Positions 1 through 9,592 of a stretch of 64,000 nucleotides of DNA are shown one piece after another (position 1 is the first letter of the stretch; each line of letters begins with the position of its first letter). The position numbers and the translations under genes are program-made. The stretch spans positions 1 to 64,000 of the forward strand of contig NZ_JAJGQH010000015.1 of the NCBI RefSeq assembly GCF_020783655.1, given 5' to 3'. The notes beneath the pieces were generated by a model. That model worked only from the letters and a program-made list of their open reading frames with translations. It had not been told where the DNA came from and did no database searches. This DNA comes from Xanthomonas melonis (GTDB taxonomy: Bacteria > Pseudomonadota > Gammaproteobacteria > Xanthomonadales > Xanthomonadaceae).

Positions 1-67
1 GCGTTTCGCCATCCGTGAAGGCGGTCGTACCGTCGGCGCCGGCGTGGTTGCCAAGATCGTCAAGTAA
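1..67 (+). CDS. tuf: Elongation factor Tu, 3' end only
   Basis: The frame from base 2 reads RFAIREGGRTVGAGVVAK and ends IVK-stop at 65-67, which is the invariant C-terminus of EF-Tu (beta-barrel domain III). EF-Tu is the GTPase that delivers aminoacyl-tRNA to the ribosome. Only 21 residues lie in the window. Its place just upstream of rpsJ matches the str operon order (rpsL-rpsG-fusA-tuf) known in gammaproteobacteria. Which of the usual two tuf copies this is follows from position only. Confidence 0.95.
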   Translation, partial: RFAIREGGRTVGAGVVAKIVK

Positions 68-110
68 GAAGCCTGCATTGCGGCGGCCTTGGTCGCCCGC
101 GCAGCGAAGA

Positions 111-137
111 AGGGCCGGCGCAAGCTGGCCCTTTTTT
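111..137 (+). terminator. Rho-independent terminator after tuf
   Basis: GGGCCGGC (112-119) and GCTGGCCC (124-131) form an 8-bp stem with one G-U pair, closed by a GCAA tetraloop (120-123) and followed by six T (132-137). It lies 44 bases after the tuf stop and separates the str operon from the S10 operon. Confidence 0.85.
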
Positions 138-195
138 GTGGCGAATGCCTGAGCCGGAAGTCGGCGTGGTGCGTCATCGCGTCGGCGATAGGGGC

Positions 196-225
196 TTGCA
201 TGGGCTGTATGCGCTCCGTTAAAAT
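196..225 (+). promoter_or_regulatory. Candidate upstream promoter of the S10 operon
   Basis: TTGCAT (196-201), an 18-base spacer, then TAAAAT (220-225). The fit to sigma-70 is good but weaker than that of the promoter at 347-375. Confidence 0.4.
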
Positions 226-346
226 GCGCGGCTCGGTGTCCCTGGGTAGGGCGCCGAGCTACAGCGAAAAGAACGGCAGGAGGCCGCTCGTGTTCGCCAG
301 ACCGGGAAGGTCGCGTTGCATGGAGCATTCAACAACTCACAGGTTG

Positions 347-375
347 TTGACCGTGCTCTTGTTGCGCACTATACT
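347..375 (+). promoter_or_regulatory. Main candidate sigma-70 promoter of the S10 operon
   Basis: TTGACC (347-352), an exact 17-base spacer, then TATACT (370-375): five of six matches in each box at optimal spacing. The start point would be near 382, giving a leader of about 150 nucleotides before rpsJ. Confidence 0.7.
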
Positions 376-534
376 TTTCCGTCTGGGCAGGCCGGTTTAC
401 CGGGCTGCCTCAGTTTTTGGGCGGAGGAATGCCCTCGCCGGCAGGATGCGCGGCGACTTCATCTACGCAGGAATATCGGGGCAGGTATCCCAGAGGCCTT
501 GCCCGTCGCTCTTTTAACGAAGGAAGCTTCCGTC

Positions 535-846
<312 letters not shown>

Positions 847-857
847 GGACTACGACC

Positions 858-1508
858 ATGACGAAGAAATATTCGTTGGGCTTCGTGGGCCGCAAGGCTG
901 GCATGAGTCGCGTCTTCACGGAAGACGGTCGCTCGGTGCCGGTTACGCTGATCGAAGCAACTCCGAACCGCATCGCGCAGATCAAGACCGTCGAAACCGA
1001 CGGCTACAGCGCCGTGCAGATTACCGTTGGCGCCCGTCGTGCCGCGCTGGTCAACAAGCCGGCTGCTGGCCACTTCGCCAAGGCGAAGGTGGAAGCGGGT
1101 CGCGGCCTGTGGGAATTCCGCGTCGAAGACGCCCAGCTCGGCGATTTCGCCGTCGGCGGCGAAATCAAGGCGGACATCTTCGAGGTCGGCCAGAAGGTCG
1201 ACGTCCAGGGCGTCACCAAGGGTAAGGGTTTCCAGGGCACCATCAAGCGCTACAACTTCCGTATGGGCGACGCAACCCACGGTAACTCGCTGTCGCATCG
1301 CGCGCCGGGTTCGCTAGGTCAGCGCCAGACGCCGGGTCGCGTTTTCCCGGGCAAGAAGATGTCGGGCCACATGGGCGCCGTGCAGCAGAGCACGCAGAAC
1401 CTGGAAGTGGTCAAGGTCGACGTCGAGCGTGGTCTGATTGCTATCCGCGGCGCCGTGCCTGGCGCAGCTGGTGGCGACGTGATCGTCCGTCCGGCGAGCA
1501 AGGCATAA
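858..1508 (+). CDS. rplC: 50S ribosomal protein L3
   Basis: A 216-residue L3, slightly longer than the 209 of E. coli. The conserved tip region [19 protein letters not shown] is followed by [21 protein letters not shown]3 is an early assembly protein whose loop approaches the peptidyl transferase centre. The ribosome site GAGGA lies 8 bases before the ATG. The glutamine that PrmB methylates in E. coli (Gln150, in MAGQMG) appears here as His171 in MSGHMG, so that modification may be absent. Confidence 0.97.
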   Translation: MTKKYSLGFVGRKAGMSRVFTEDGRSVPVTLIEATPNRIAQIKTVETDGYSAVQITVGARRAALVNKPAAGHFAKAKVEAGRGLWEFRVEDAQLGDFAVGGEIKADIFEVGQKVDVQGVTKGKGFQGTIKRYNFRMGDATHGNSLSHRAPGSLGQRQTPGRVFPGKKMSGHMGAVQQSTQNLEVVKVDVERGLIAIRGAVPGAAGGDVIVRPASKA

Positions 1509-1520
1509 GGAGAGATGACG

Positions 1521-2126
1521 ATGGAACTCGTTATCACGGGTAGCAACAACAAGGTCTCGGTCTCCGACGCCGTGTTCGGTCGCGAATTCAGCGAAGATCT
1601 GGTTCATCAGGTCGTCGTCGCCTATCGCAACGCCGGGCGCGCCGGTACCAAGGCGCAGAAGACGCGTTCGGAAGTCAACGGCACGACCAAGAAGTCGAAG
1701 AAACAGAAGGGCGGCGGTGCGCGTCATGGCGCGCTGACGGCTCCGATCTTCGTCGGCGGTGGCGTGACCTTTGCGGCCAAGCCGCGCAGCTTCGAGCAGA
1801 AGGTCAACCGCAAGATGTACCGCGCGGCCATCTGCGCGATCTTCTCCGAGCTGAACCGTCAGGGCCGTCTGATGATCGTCGACGCGTTCGACCTCGAAGC
1901 GACCAAGACCAAGGGCCTGATCGAGAAGCTGAAGGGACTGGACGTGGGCAAGCGCCCGCTGATCGTCACCGAAGAAGCGTCCGAGCACCTGTATCTGTCC
2001 GCCCGCAATCTGCCGTATGTGCAGGTGCGTGACGTGCAGGGTCTGGATCCGGTCGCCCTGGTCGGGGCCGATACGGTCGTGATCACCGCCGATGCGGTCA
2101 AGAAGGTCGAGGAGTGGCTGGCATGA
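1521..2126 (+). CDS. rplD: 50S ribosomal protein L4
   Basis: A 201-residue protein from the ATG at 1521 ([10 protein letters not shown]). An in-frame ATG at 1515 lies too close to the ribosome site AAGGAG (1507-1512), whereas 1521 is 8 bases away. The conserved basic tunnel loop is visible ([11 protein letters not shown], then [12 protein letters not shown]). L4 lines the exit tunnel and, in E. coli, represses its own operon by acting on the leader. The stop codon overlaps the rplW start (ATGA). Confidence 0.96.
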   Translation: MELVITGSNNKVSVSDAVFGREFSEDLVHQVVVAYRNAGRAGTKAQKTRSEVNGTTKKSKKQKGGGARHGALTAPIFVGGGVTFAAKPRSFEQKVNRKMYRAAICAIFSELNRQGRLMIVDAFDLEATKTKGLIEKLKGLDVGKRPLIVTEEASEHLYLSARNLPYVQVRDVQGLDPVALVGADTVVITADAVKKVEEWLA

Positions 2127-2422
2127 GCAGCAACGAAAAAATCTTCAGCGTGCTGCGTGCTCCGCGAGTCTCCGAAAAGACCGCGCGCCTGCAGGAAATC
2201 TCCAACCAGTATGTCTTCGAAGTCTCGAACGAAGCCACCAAGGCCGATGTAAAGGCCGCGGTCGAGCAGCTGTTCGACGTCAAGGTCGAGGCCGTCAACG
2301 TGGTCAACGTCAAGGGCAAGAGCAAGTCCTTCCGTAACCGTGCTGGCAGCCGTGGCAATTGGCGCAAGGCGTACGTCCGCCTGGTCGATGGTCAGTCCAT
2401 CGACGTAACGGCCAAGGCCTGA
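2123..2422 (+). CDS. rplW: 50S ribosomal protein L23
   Basis: A 99-residue L23 beginning [20 protein letters not shown], where SEK is the conserved exit-site contact for trigger factor and SRP. The ATG at 2123 overlaps the rplD stop as ATGA, indicating translational coupling. A GTG at 2114 in the same frame was rejected because the ribosome site GAGGAG ends there. The C-terminus is basic and contacts 23S rRNA. Confidence 0.96.
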   Translation: MSSNEKIFSVLRAPRVSEKTARLQEISNQYVFEVSNEATKADVKAAVEQLFDVKVEAVNVVNVKGKSKSFRNRAGSRGNWRKAYVRLVDGQSIDVTAKA

Positions 2423-2432
2423 GGTCCATCCC

Positions 2433-3260
2433 ATGCCATTGATGAAGTTCAAACCCACCTCCGCCGGCCGTCGTTCCGCCGTGCGCGTGGTTACTCCCGA
2501 TCTGCACAAGGGCGCACCGCACGCGGCGCTGCTCGACTCGCAGAGCAAGTCCGGTGGTCGTAACCACCATGGCCGCATCACCGTGCGTCACGTCGGTGGC
2601 GGTCACAAGCAGCACTACCGCATCATCGACTTCAAGCGCAACAAGGAAGGCATTCCGGCGCGTGTGGAGCGGATCGAATACGATCCTAACCGTACCGCTC
2701 ATATCGCCCTGCTGTGCTATGTCGACGGCGAGCGCCGCTACATCATCGCTCCGAAGGGTCTGAAGGCTGGCGATCAGGTCATTGCCGGTGCCAACGCGCC
2801 GATCAAGACCGGCAACACGCTGCCGCTGCGCAATATCCCGGTCGGTACGACGGTCCACGGTATCGAGCTGAAGCCGGGTAAGGGCGCTCAGATCGCACGT
2901 GCTGCCGGTGCAGCCGTCCAGCTGGTCGCTCGCGAAGGCATCTACGCCACGCTGCGTCTGCGCTCGGGCGAAATGCGCAAGGTGCCGGTCGAATGCCGCG
3001 CCACCATCGGCGAAGTCGGCAACGACGAGCACAACCTCGAGAAGCTGGGCAAGGCCGGCGCCAAGCGTTGGCGCGGTGTTCGCCCGACCGTTCGCGGTGC
3101 GGCCATGAACCCGGTCGACCACCCGCACGGTGGTGGTGAAGCCAAAGCCGGTCAGGGTAATCCGCATCCGGTCACCCCGTGGGGTGTGCCGACCAAGGGT
3201 TACAAGACGCGCAAGAACAAGCGCACCCAGCAGTTCATCGTCCGCGATCGTAGGGGCTAA
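2433..3260 (+). CDS. rplB: 50S ribosomal protein L2
   Basis: A 275-residue L2, the normal length. It has the N-terminal OB-like region ([17 protein letters not shown]), the SH3-like domain and the highly conserved C-terminal segment [20 protein letters not shown], which holds the histidine linked to peptidyl transferase assembly. It stabilises the subunit interface. Ribosome site GAGG at 2421-2424, 8 bases before the ATG. rpsS follows after 6 bases. Confidence 0.97.
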   Translation: MPLMKFKPTSAGRRSAVRVVTPDLHKGAPHAALLDSQSKSGGRNHHGRITVRHVGGGHKQHYRIIDFKRNKEGIPARVERIEYDPNRTAHIALLCYVDGERRYIIAPKGLKAGDQVIAGANAPIKTGNTLPLRNIPVGTTVHGIELKPGKGAQIARAAGAAVQLVAREGIYATLRLRSGEMRKVPVECRATIGEVGNDEHNLEKLGKAGAKRWRGVRPTVRGAAMNPVDHPHGGGEAKAGQGNPHPVTPWGVPTKGYKTRKNKRTQQFIVRDRRG

Positions 3261-3266
3261 TCGACC

Positions 3267-3536
3267 ATGGCACGTTCACTCAAGAAGGGCCCGTTCGTCG
3301 ATCACCACCTCGCAAAGAAGGTGGAGTCTGCTGCGGGTAGCAAGAAGCCGATCAAGACCTGGTCGCGCCGTTCGATGATCCTGCCGCAAATGGTAGGCAT
3401 CACCATCGCCGTGCATAACGGCAAGAACCACATTCCGGTGCTCGTCAACGAGAATATGGTCGGCCACAAGCTCGGCGAATTCGCCGTCACCCGGACCTTC
3501 AAGGGTCACGGTGGCGACAAGAAGTCGGGTAGGTAA
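3267..3536 (+). CDS. rpsS: 30S ribosomal protein S19
   Basis: An 89-residue S19 beginning [20 protein letters not shown], with the conserved [14 protein letters not shown] and the C-terminal [18 protein letters not shown]. It pairs with S13 in the 30S head and contacts the A-site tRNA region. The stop TAA is part of the start module of the next gene. Confidence 0.97.
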   Translation: MARSLKKGPFVDHHLAKKVESAAGSKKPIKTWSRRSMILPQMVGITIAVHNGKNHIPVLVNENMVGHKLGEFAVTRTFKGHGGDKKSGR

Positions 3537-3548
3537 GGAGAGATGACG

Positions 3549-3884
3549 ATGGAAGCGAAAGCAATCCTGCGCACCGCGCGCATCTCCCCGCAGAAGGCCC
3601 GCCTGGTCGCCGACCAGGTGCGTGGTTTGTCCGCCGAACGTGCGGTCAATCTGCTGAAGTTCTCGGACAAGAAGGCTGCGCACCTGATCAAGAAGGTGGT
3701 GGAGTCGGCGATCGCCAATGCCGAGAACAATCAGGGCGCGGATGTCGACGAGCTGAAGGTCAAGACCATCATGGTTGATGAGGGTCCCTCCCTGAAGCGT
3801 TTCATGGCGCGGGCGAAAGGCCGCGGTACCCGCATCCTCAAGCGCACCAGCCACATCACTGTGGTTGTGGGCGCCGCCAAGTAA
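3549..3884 (+). CDS. rplV: 50S ribosomal protein L22
   Basis: A 111-residue L22 from the ATG at 3549 ([20 protein letters not shown]). An earlier ATG at 3543 is too close to AAGGAG (3535-3540). The long beta hairpin that lines the exit tunnel, and that macrolide-resistance mutations alter, is visible near residues 80-100 ([19 protein letters not shown]). The 21 bases from the preceding stop through the start are identical to those at rplD. Confidence 0.96.
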
Positions 3885-3901
3885 GCGGAAAGGAAAAGAC
3901 C

Positions 3902-4636
3902 ATGGGTCATAAAGTTCATCCGACTGGAATTCGCCTGGGCATCGCCAAGGACTGGAATTCCAAGTGGTACGCAAACAAGGCCGAGTTCGCCGGTTACCTG
4001 GCAGCCGACCTGAAAGTGCGTGAAATGCTGCGCAAGAAGCTCGCGCAGGCAGGTATCAGCAAGATCTTGATCGAGCGCCCTGCCAAAACCGCCCGCGTGA
4101 CCATTCATACCGCCCGCCCGGGCGTGGTGATCGGCAAGCGTGGCGAGGACATCGAAAAGCTGCGCAAGGAAGTGAGCGAGCTGATGGGCGTTCCGGCGCA
4201 CATCAACGTCACCGAAGTGCGCAAGCCCGAGCTGGACGCGCAGCTGGTTGCCGAGTCGATCGCGCAGCAGCTCGAGCGTCGCATCATGTTCCGCCGCGCG
4301 ATGAAGCGCTCGGTGGGTAACGCGATGCGCGTGGGCGCGCTGGGCATCAAGGTCAACGTCGGTGGTCGCCTCAACGGTGCGGAAATCGCCCGTTCGGAGT
4401 GGTACCGCGAAGGCCGCGTGCCGCTGCACACGCTCCGTGCCGACATTGATTACGGTTTTGCCGAAGCGTCCACGACGTACGGCATCATCGGCATCAAGGT
4501 CTGGATCTATAAGGGCGAGGTTTTCGACTTCTCCCAGGTTGGCCAGGAAAAGCAGGACGACAGCCCGCGCAACGATCGTAACGATCGCGGCGATCGCGGT
4601 GACCGCCCGTCGCGCCCGGCTCGTGAAGCGAGGTAA
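3902..4636 (+). CDS. rpsC: 30S ribosomal protein S3
   Basis: A 244-residue S3. The N-terminal KH domain shows the GxxG loop in [13 protein letters not shown], and the C-terminal domain has [21 protein letters not shown]3 forms part of the mRNA entry channel and its helicase function. The tail after residue 220 is a low-complexity Asp/Arg repeat ([16 protein letters not shown]), longer than in E. coli. Ribosome site GGAAAGG just before the ATG. Confidence 0.97.
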   Translation: MGHKVHPTGIRLGIAKDWNSKWYANKAEFAGYLAADLKVREMLRKKLAQAGISKILIERPAKTARVTIHTARPGVVIGKRGEDIEKLRKEVSELMGVPAHINVTEVRKPELDAQLVAESIAQQLERRIMFRRAMKRSVGNAMRVGALGIKVNVGGRLNGAEIARSEWYREGRVPLHTLRADIDYGFAEASTTYGIIGIKVWIYKGEVFDFSQVGQEKQDDSPRNDRNDRGDRGDRPSRPAREAR

Positions 4637-4641
4637 CGGCA

Positions 4642-5055
4642 ATGTTGCAACCCAAGCGAACCAAATATCGCAAGATGCACAAGGGCCGTAACGACGGCCT
4701 GGCATGGAGCGGAAACGCCGTCAGCTTCGGCGAGTACGGCCTGAAGGCCACTGCGCACGGTCAGCTGACCGCGCGTCAGATCGAAGCAGCACGCCGCACG
4801 ATCAGCCGCCATGTCAAGAAGGGCGGCAAGATGTGGATCCGTGTGTTCCCCGACAAGCCGATCACCAAGAAGCCGATCGAAGTCCGCATGGGCTCCGGTA
4901 AGGGTAACGTGGAGTACTGGGTCGCGCAGATTCAGCCGGGCCGCATGATCTATGAAATCGAGGGTATCCCCGAAGAGACCGCACGTGAGGCATTCCGCCT
5001 TGCCGCCGCCAAGCTCTCGGTGACCACCACTTTCGTGACCCGGACGGTGCGCTGA
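4642..5055 (+). CDS. rplP: 50S ribosomal protein L16
   Basis: A 137-residue L16 beginning [19 protein letters not shown], with the conserved stretch [20 protein letters not shown]. It organises the A-site and P-site tRNA elbow region of 23S rRNA. It starts 5 bases after rpsC, and its TGA overlaps the rpmC ATG (TGATG), so translation is likely coupled. Confidence 0.97.
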
Positions 5056-5240
5056 TGGATATCAAACAACTCCGCGAAAAGTCGGCTGACGAACTGAAGG
5101 CCCACCTGATCGATCTGCGTAAGGAGCAGTTCTCGCTCCGCATGCAGCAGGTCACCGGCCAGCTGCCGAAGACCCACGAAACCCGCCGGGTGCGCCGCGA
5201 GATCGCTCGCGTCAAGCACCTGCTCGGCAGCACCAAGTAA
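5055..5240 (+). CDS. rpmC: 50S ribosomal protein L29
   Basis: A 61-residue, mostly helical protein ([18 protein letters not shown]) ending in the conserved [17 protein letters not shown]29 sits at the exit-tunnel rim next to L23. The start overlaps the rplP stop by one base. Confidence 0.96.
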   Translation: MDIKQLREKSADELKAHLIDLRKEQFSLRMQQVTGQLPKTHETRRVRREIARVKHLLGSTK

Positions 5241-5251
5241 GGACGGCCGCG

Positions 5252-5521
5252 ATGAGCGACAACAATCAAAAGCAGACGCTGCGCACGGTCGAAGGCCGTG
5301 TCGTCAGCAACAAGATGGACAAGACGGTCACCGTGTTGGTGGAGCGCCAGGTCAAGCATGCTCTGTACGGCAAGTACATCAAGCGTTCGACCAAGCTGCA
5401 CGCGCACGACGCCGACAATGCCTGCAACGAAGGCGATGTCGTGCGTGTGACCGAAATTGCTCCGATGTCCAAGACCAAGAACTGGCGGGTGGTCGAAATC
5501 GTCACCCGTTCGGCCGAATAA
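5252..5521 (+). CDS. rpsQ: 30S ribosomal protein S17
   Basis: An 89-residue S17 with the OB-fold signature [19 protein letters not shown] and the conserved [17 protein letters not shown]. It is a primary 16S-binding protein. The ribosome site AAGGA precedes the ATG, 11 bases after rpmC. Confidence 0.96.
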   Translation: MSDNNQKQTLRTVEGRVVSNKMDKTVTVLVERQVKHALYGKYIKRSTKLHAHDADNACNEGDVVRVTEIAPMSKTKNWRVVEIVTRSAE

Positions 5522-5535
5522 GGGAGATCTGAATC

Positions 5536-5904
5536 ATGATCCAGATGCAGAGCTACCTCGATGTCGCCGACAATTCGGGTGCCAAGGAAGTGATGTGCAT
5601 CAAGGTGCTGGGCGGCTCCAAGCGCCGTTACGCACACATTGGCGACATCATCAAGGTGACCGTCAAGGACGCCATTCCGCGTGGCAAGGTCAAGAAGGGC
5701 GAAGTCTACGACGCCGTCGTGGTGCGTACCCGCAAGGGTGTGCGCCGTCCCGACGGTTCGCTGATCCGCTTCGATGGCAATGCCGCTGTGCTGTTGAACA
5801 ACAAGCAGGAGCCGATCGGGACCCGCATCTTCGGGCCGGTGACGCGCGAGCTGCGTTCCGAGAAGTTCATGAAGATCGTCTCGCTCGCTCCCGAAGTGCT
5901 GTGA
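5536..5904 (+). CDS. rplN: 50S ribosomal protein L14
   Basis: A 122-residue L14, the exact family length, with [20 protein letters not shown] at the start and [20 protein letters not shown] in the middle. It lies at the subunit interface and is the docking site for the silencing factor RsfS. Ribosome site AGGGAGA, 9 bases before the ATG. Confidence 0.97.
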
Positions 5905-5919
5905 GCGGAGAACATACAC

Positions 5920-6237
5920 ATGGCTAACCGTATCAAGAAGGGCGACCAGGTCGTCATCAACACCGGCAAGGACAAGGGTAAGCAGGGTGAAGTGGTGCGT
6001 GTGGACGGCGATCGCGTGATCGTCGCCAACGCCAACGTCATCAAGCGCCACACCAAGCCGAACCCGCAGGCGGGTGTCGCCGGCGGCGTGGTCGAGCGTG
6101 AAGCGTCGATCCATATCTCCAACGTGAATATCGTCAACCCGGCAACGGGCAAGGGCGAGCGCGTTGGCTTCAAGGTGCTGGAGGATGGACGCAAACTGCG
6201 TGTGTTCCGCTCCAGCGGTGAGGCGCTCGACGCCTGA
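5920..6237 (+). CDS. rplX: 50S ribosomal protein L24
   Basis: A 105-residue L24 with an N-terminal KOW motif ([20 protein letters not shown]), followed by [20 protein letters not shown]. It starts 50S assembly by binding the 5' domain of 23S rRNA. Spacing to rplE is 11 bases. Confidence 0.97.
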   Translation: MANRIKKGDQVVINTGKDKGKQGEVVRVDGDRVIVANANVIKRHTKPNPQAGVAGGVVEREASIHISNVNIVNPATGKGERVGFKVLEDGRKLRVFRSSGEALDA

Positions 6238-6248
6238 GGAATGAGATC

Positions 6249-6791
6249 ATGAACACTCGTCTCGAAAAGTTTTACAAGGAAAACGTGGTGCCGGCCCTGA
6301 TGAAGGAATTCGGCTACACCAATCCGATGGAAGTCCCCAAGCTGGTCAAGATCACGCTCAACATGGGCGTGGGCGAGGCGGCAACCAACAAGAAGATTCT
6401 GGAAAATGCGGTCGCCGACATGGCCAAGGTCTCCGGCCAGAAGCCGGTGGTCACCAAGTCGCGTGTCTCGGTCGCATCGTTCAAGATTCGTGACGGTTGG
6501 CCGATCGGCTGCAAGACCACCTTGCGTCGCGCCAAGATGTACGAGTTCCTGGATCGTCTGATCAACATCTCGCTGCCGCGCGTGCGCGACTTCCGTGGTG
6601 TGTCGGGTCGCTCCTTCGACGGTCGTGGCAACTTCAACATGGGTGTGAAGGAGCAGATCATCTTCCCGGAAATCGACTTCGACGCCGTCGATGCGATCCG
6701 CGGCATGGATATCGCCATCACCACCACCGCCAAGACGGATGCGGAAGCGAAGGCGCTGCTGGCAGCGTTCAAGTTCCCGTTCCGTAACTAA
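6249..6791 (+). CDS. rplE: 50S ribosomal protein L5
   Basis: A 180-residue L5 with [18 protein letters not shown], the P-loop segment [15 protein letters not shown] and the C-terminal [18 protein letters not shown]. It binds 5S rRNA and contacts P-site tRNA. Of normal length, and followed after 11 bases by rpsN. Confidence 0.97.
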   Translation: MNTRLEKFYKENVVPALMKEFGYTNPMEVPKLVKITLNMGVGEAATNKKILENAVADMAKVSGQKPVVTKSRVSVASFKIRDGWPIGCKTTLRRAKMYEFLDRLINISLPRVRDFRGVSGRSFDGRGNFNMGVKEQIIFPEIDFDAVDAIRGMDIAITTTAKTDAEAKALLAAFKFPFRN

Positions 6792-6802
6792 GGGTTAGAG
6801 AC

Positions 6803-7108
6803 ATGGCTAAGACCTCCATGATCCACCGCGACATCAAGCGTGCAAAGCTGGCGAAGAAATTTGCCGGCAAGCGTGATGCGCTGAAGAAGATCCTCTCCAG
6901 TCAGGATGCGTCCTACGACGAGAAGATCGAAGCTTCGACCAAGTTGCAGAAGCTGCCGCGCGACTCGTCGCCGAGCCGCCACCGCAACCGTTGCGAGCTG
7001 TCCGGTCGTCCGCGCGGTGTCTACCGCAAGTTCGGTCTGGGTCGCAACATGCTGCGCAAGGCCACCATGAACGGCGACGTTCCGGGCCTGCGCAAGGCAA
7101 GCTGGTAA
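6803..7108 (+). CDS. rpsN: 30S ribosomal protein S14, zinc-independent form
   Basis: A 101-residue S14 with the C-terminal core [20 protein letters not shown] and [13 protein letters not shown]. It lacks the paired CxxC motifs of the short zinc form and so is the long C-minus type. It is the last gene before the first wide gap (205 bases) of the cluster, where the S10-spc boundary hairpins lie. Confidence 0.96.
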
Positions 7109-7116
7109 CAGCAATC

Positions 7117-7134
7117 CGGCCGTTCGCGGCCGGT
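7117..7134 (+). other. UUCG hairpin between rpsN and rpsH
   Basis: CCGGCCG (7117-7123) and CGGCCGG (7128-7134) make a perfect 7-bp stem capped by the very stable TTCG tetraloop. No T-run follows, so it looks like an mRNA processing or stability element and not a terminator. It begins 8 bases after the rpsN stop. Confidence 0.6.
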
Positions 7135-7162
7135 CTGGACAGGTTTGTTCTGTTCAACAGGG

Positions 7163-7188
7163 GAGTCCGGCGCAAGTCGGGCTCTTTT
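7163..7188 (+). terminator. Terminator-like hairpin within the ribosomal cluster
   Basis: GAGTCCGGC (7163-7171) pairs with GTCGGGCTC (7176-7184) through a GCAA loop, with two G-U pairs, followed by TTTT (7185-7188). Its core, CCGGCGCAAG, resembles the tuf terminator. It may be a partial terminator or attenuator between the S10 and spc parts. A TATACT at 7193-7198 just downstream could be a -10 box, but no -35 was found. Confidence 0.5.
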
Positions 7189-7313
7189 GTCGTATACTCC
7201 CGCTTCTGTCTTGCCCGCTGCGGGCTTGGCGGTGCGTGAAGGGTCCTGGCCCGTCCCCAGGAAAACACAAGATTTTCGCGAAAGCGGATATCGGTGCACT
7301 CAAAGGTACTCAT

Positions 7314-7712
7314 ATGAGCATGACTGATCCCATCGCCGACCTGCTGGTTCGCATCAAGAATGCGGCAGCGGTTGGTAAGCAGACGGTGAAATTGCCGTCG
7401 TCCAAGATCAAGGTTGCGATCGCCCAGGTCCTGAAGGACGAGGGCTACATCACCGACCTGCGCGTTACGGCCACCGAAAACAACAAGTCGGAGCTGGAAA
7501 TCGTGCTGAAGTATTTCGAAGGCCGTCCGGTCATCGAGACCCTGAAGCGTTTCTCGCGCTCGGGTCTGCGTCAGTACCGCGGCAAGACCGAGCTGCCCAA
7601 GGTCCTGGGTGGCCTGGGTATCGCCATCATCTCCACGTCGAAGGGCATCATGACCGACGCACAGGCTCGCGAAGCCGGTGTTGGTGGTGAAGTCCTGTGC
7701 TTCGTGGCCTAA
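7314..7712 (+). CDS. rpsH: 30S ribosomal protein S8
   Basis: A 132-residue S8 ([20 protein letters not shown]) with the C-terminal signature [20 protein letters not shown]. It binds the central domain of 16S rRNA; in E. coli it represses the spc operon. The frame is open upstream to 7236, but the ATG at 7314 (or 7320, MTDPIAD) gives the family N-terminus. The ribosome site is weak (AAAGG at 7302-7306). The gene is preceded by two hairpins. Confidence 0.95.
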
Positions 7713-7727
7713 GGGAAGGAGTCGAAC

Positions 7728-8255
7728 ATGTCCCGTGTAGCCAAGAAGCCCGTATCCCTTCCGAAGGGTGTTGAACTCAGCGTCCAGCCCGAGCTGGTCA
7801 GCGTCAAGGGCCCGAAGGGCACGTTGACCCTGCCGAAGCCGGCTGGCGTGGAAATCGCCGTCGACGGCGGCGTCGCCACCCTGTCGGCCAATGATCCGTC
7901 GCAGATCGCCATCACCGGCACCGTGCGCGCCATCCTGGCCAATATGGTCAAGGGCGTGTCCGAAGGCTTCGAGCGCAAGCTCGAGCTGGTCGGCGTGGGC
8001 TACCGTGCCGCCATGCAGGGCAAGGATCTGAGCCTGGCGCTCGGTTTCTCGCATCCGCTGGTGTTCGTGGCGCCGGAAGGCATCACCCTGGCGACCCCGA
8101 GCCAGACTGAAATCGTGGTGCAGGGCGCCGACAAGCAGCGCGTCGGCGAAGTTGCTGCCAAGATCCGCGGTTTCCGTCCGCCGGAGCCCTACAAGGGCAA
8201 GGGTGTGAAGTACGCCGGTGAAGTCATCATTCGCAAGGAAGCCAAGAAGGCTTAA
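7728..8255 (+). CDS. rplF: 50S ribosomal protein L6
   Basis: A 175-residue L6 with two tandem alpha/beta domains. It begins [16 protein letters not shown] and carries the C-terminal signature [19 protein letters not shown]. It binds helix 97 of 23S rRNA near the factor-binding site. Ribosome site AAGGAG, 8 bases before the ATG. Confidence 0.97.
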   Translation: MSRVAKKPVSLPKGVELSVQPELVSVKGPKGTLTLPKPAGVEIAVDGGVATLSANDPSQIAITGTVRAILANMVKGVSEGFERKLELVGVGYRAAMQGKDLSLALGFSHPLVFVAPEGITLATPSQTEIVVQGADKQRVGEVAAKIRGFRPPEPYKGKGVKYAGEVIIRKEAKKA

Positions 8256-8277
8256 TGGCGAGTCCCTCGCAAGAGCC

Positions 8278-8301
8278 CGCACATCCATGTGCGGACTTTT
8301 G
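8278..8301 (+). other. Hairpin in the rplF-rplR gap
   Basis: CCGCACA (8278-8284) and TGTGCGG (8289-8295) form a perfect 7-bp stem with the loop TCCA, followed by AC and four T. It may be a weak terminator or a stabilising element in an 88-base gap. Confidence 0.45.
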
Positions 8302-8343
8302 ACAGGAGCGCGCTTTCCCTTCAGCTTTCGTAGGATAAATATC

Positions 8344-8703
8344 ATGAGCATCAACAAGAACACCGCCCGCCTGCGTCGCGCCAAGTCGACCCGTGCACAC
8401 ATCCGCGAACTGGGCGTCGCGCGTCTGTCGGTGCTGCGCACTGGGCAGCACCTGTATGCGCAGGTCTTCACCGCTGATGGCTCCAAGGTCATCGCTGCGG
8501 CGAACACGCTGCAGGCCGACGTCAAGGAAGGCCTGAAGAACGGCAAGAACAGCGATGCGGCCACCAAGGTCGGCAAGCTGATCGCCGAGCGCGCCAAGGC
8601 GGCGGGTATCGAGAAGGTCGCATTCGACCGCTCGGGCTACCGCTACCATGGCCGCATCAAGGCCCTGGCAGACGCAGCTCGCGAAGGCGGCCTGCAGTTC
8701 TGA
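8344..8703 (+). CDS. rplR: 50S ribosomal protein L18
   Basis: A 119-residue L18 beginning [20 protein letters not shown], with the C-terminal core [20 protein letters not shown]. It links 5S to 23S rRNA. The frame runs back into rplF (8218), but family length and N-terminus fix the ATG at 8344; the ribosome site there is poor (AGGATAAATATC). Confidence 0.95.
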   Translation: MSINKNTARLRRAKSTRAHIRELGVARLSVLRTGQHLYAQVFTADGSKVIAAANTLQADVKEGLKNGKNSDAATKVGKLIAERAKAAGIEKVAFDRSGYRYHGRIKALADAAREGGLQF

Positions 8704-8712
8704 GTACTGCTG

Positions 8713-8737
8713 CAAGGGTGGCTGCAAGCCGCCCTTG
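8713..8737 (+). other. Hairpin in the rplR-rpsE gap
   Basis: CAAGGGTGGC (8713-8722) pairs with GCCGCCCTTG (8728-8737) over a 5-base loop, giving 10 bp with one G-U pair. No T-run follows. It lies 10 bases after the rplR stop in a 158-base gap. Confidence 0.5.
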
Positions 8738-8861
8738 CGTTCCGCCGGCAGGGTCAAGGCCGGACCGACCCGTTCTTCTGCAGCGGCATCGGGAACACCG
8801 TTGGACCTCACAACCATAAGCGGCCTCGAGCCGTACATACCCAATCAATCAAGGAATCAAG

Positions 8862-9404
8862 ATGGCAGAAGAACGTGCACCGCGGGGTCGTGATCGCGAC
8901 CGTAACCGCGAAGAGAAAGTCGACGATGGCATGATCGAGAAGCTGGTGGCGGTCAACCGCGTCAGCAAGACGGTCAAGGGCGGTCGCCAGTTCACCTTCA
9001 CCGCGCTGACCGTGGTCGGCGATGGTCTGGGTAAGGTCGGTTTCGGCTATGGCAAGGCGCGCGAAGTGCCGGTGGCCATCCAGAAGTCGATGGAGCAGGC
9101 GCGCAAGAACCTGGCGACCGTCGATCTGAACAACGGCACCTTGTGGCATGCCGTCAAGTCGGGCCATGGCGCGGCACGCGTCTACATGCAGCCGGCTTCG
9201 GAAGGTACCGGCGTCATCGCGGGCGGCGCCATGCGCGCAGTGCTGGAAGCGGTTGGCGTCAAGAACGTGCTGGCCAAGGCCGTCGGTTCGCGTAACCCGA
9301 TCAACCTGGTCCGTGCAACCCTGAAGGGTCTGTCGGAAGTGCAGTCGCCGGCGCGTGTTGCGGCCAAGCGCGGCAAGAAAGTGGAGGAGCTAAACCATGG
9401 CTAA
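8862..9404 (+). CDS. rpsE: 30S ribosomal protein S5
   Basis: A 180-residue S5. The N-terminal double-strand RNA-binding domain shows [19 protein letters not shown], and the C-terminal domain shows [20 protein letters not shown]5 controls decoding fidelity with S4. A basic leader ([17 protein letters not shown]) precedes the domain. The gene overlaps rpmD by 8 bases. Ribosome site AAGGAATCAAG. Confidence 0.97.
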
Positions 9405-9588
9405 GGACACCAACAAGACCGTCAAGGTGCGCCTGGTGGGTGGCCTGCGTGGAACCCAGGCACGTCACCGCCTATCGGTGCGTGCGTTGGGCCTGAATAA
9501 GCTCAACGATGTGCGCGAACTGAAGGATAGCCCGCAGGTGCGTGGCCTGATCAATACGGTTCACTACCTCGTCAAGGTTGAGGAGTAA
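9397..9588 (+). CDS. rpmD: 50S ribosomal protein L30
   Basis: A 63-residue L30 ([20 protein letters not shown]), with [20 protein letters not shown] as the conserved second half. It overlaps the rpsE 3' end (ATGGCTAA), so it is translationally coupled. It is a small core protein of the 50S subunit. Confidence 0.96.
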
Positions 9589-9592
9589 TCCA

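Larger units (their letters stand above)
138..534 (+). other. S10 operon leader region, non-coding
   Basis: About 400 bases without a credible gene lie between the tuf terminator and rpsJ. Frames running into rpsJ have no ribosome-binding site and no family resemblance. The stretch holds two candidate promoters, annotated separately. The downstream one leaves a leader of roughly 150 bases before rpsJ. In E. coli, ribosomal protein L4 represses this operon through the leader; whether that holds here cannot be read directly. Confidence 0.6.

Noticed and set aside
7193..7198. TATACT as a full promoter for rpsH
   Set aside because: No acceptable -35 lies 16-18 bases upstream; that position is inside the terminator-like hairpin.
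6834..8597. 587-codon open frame on the minus strand across the spc genes
   Set aside because: It is antisense to rpsN, rpsH, rplF and rplR. Its composition follows from GC-rich codon use on the other strand and no motif is recognisable.
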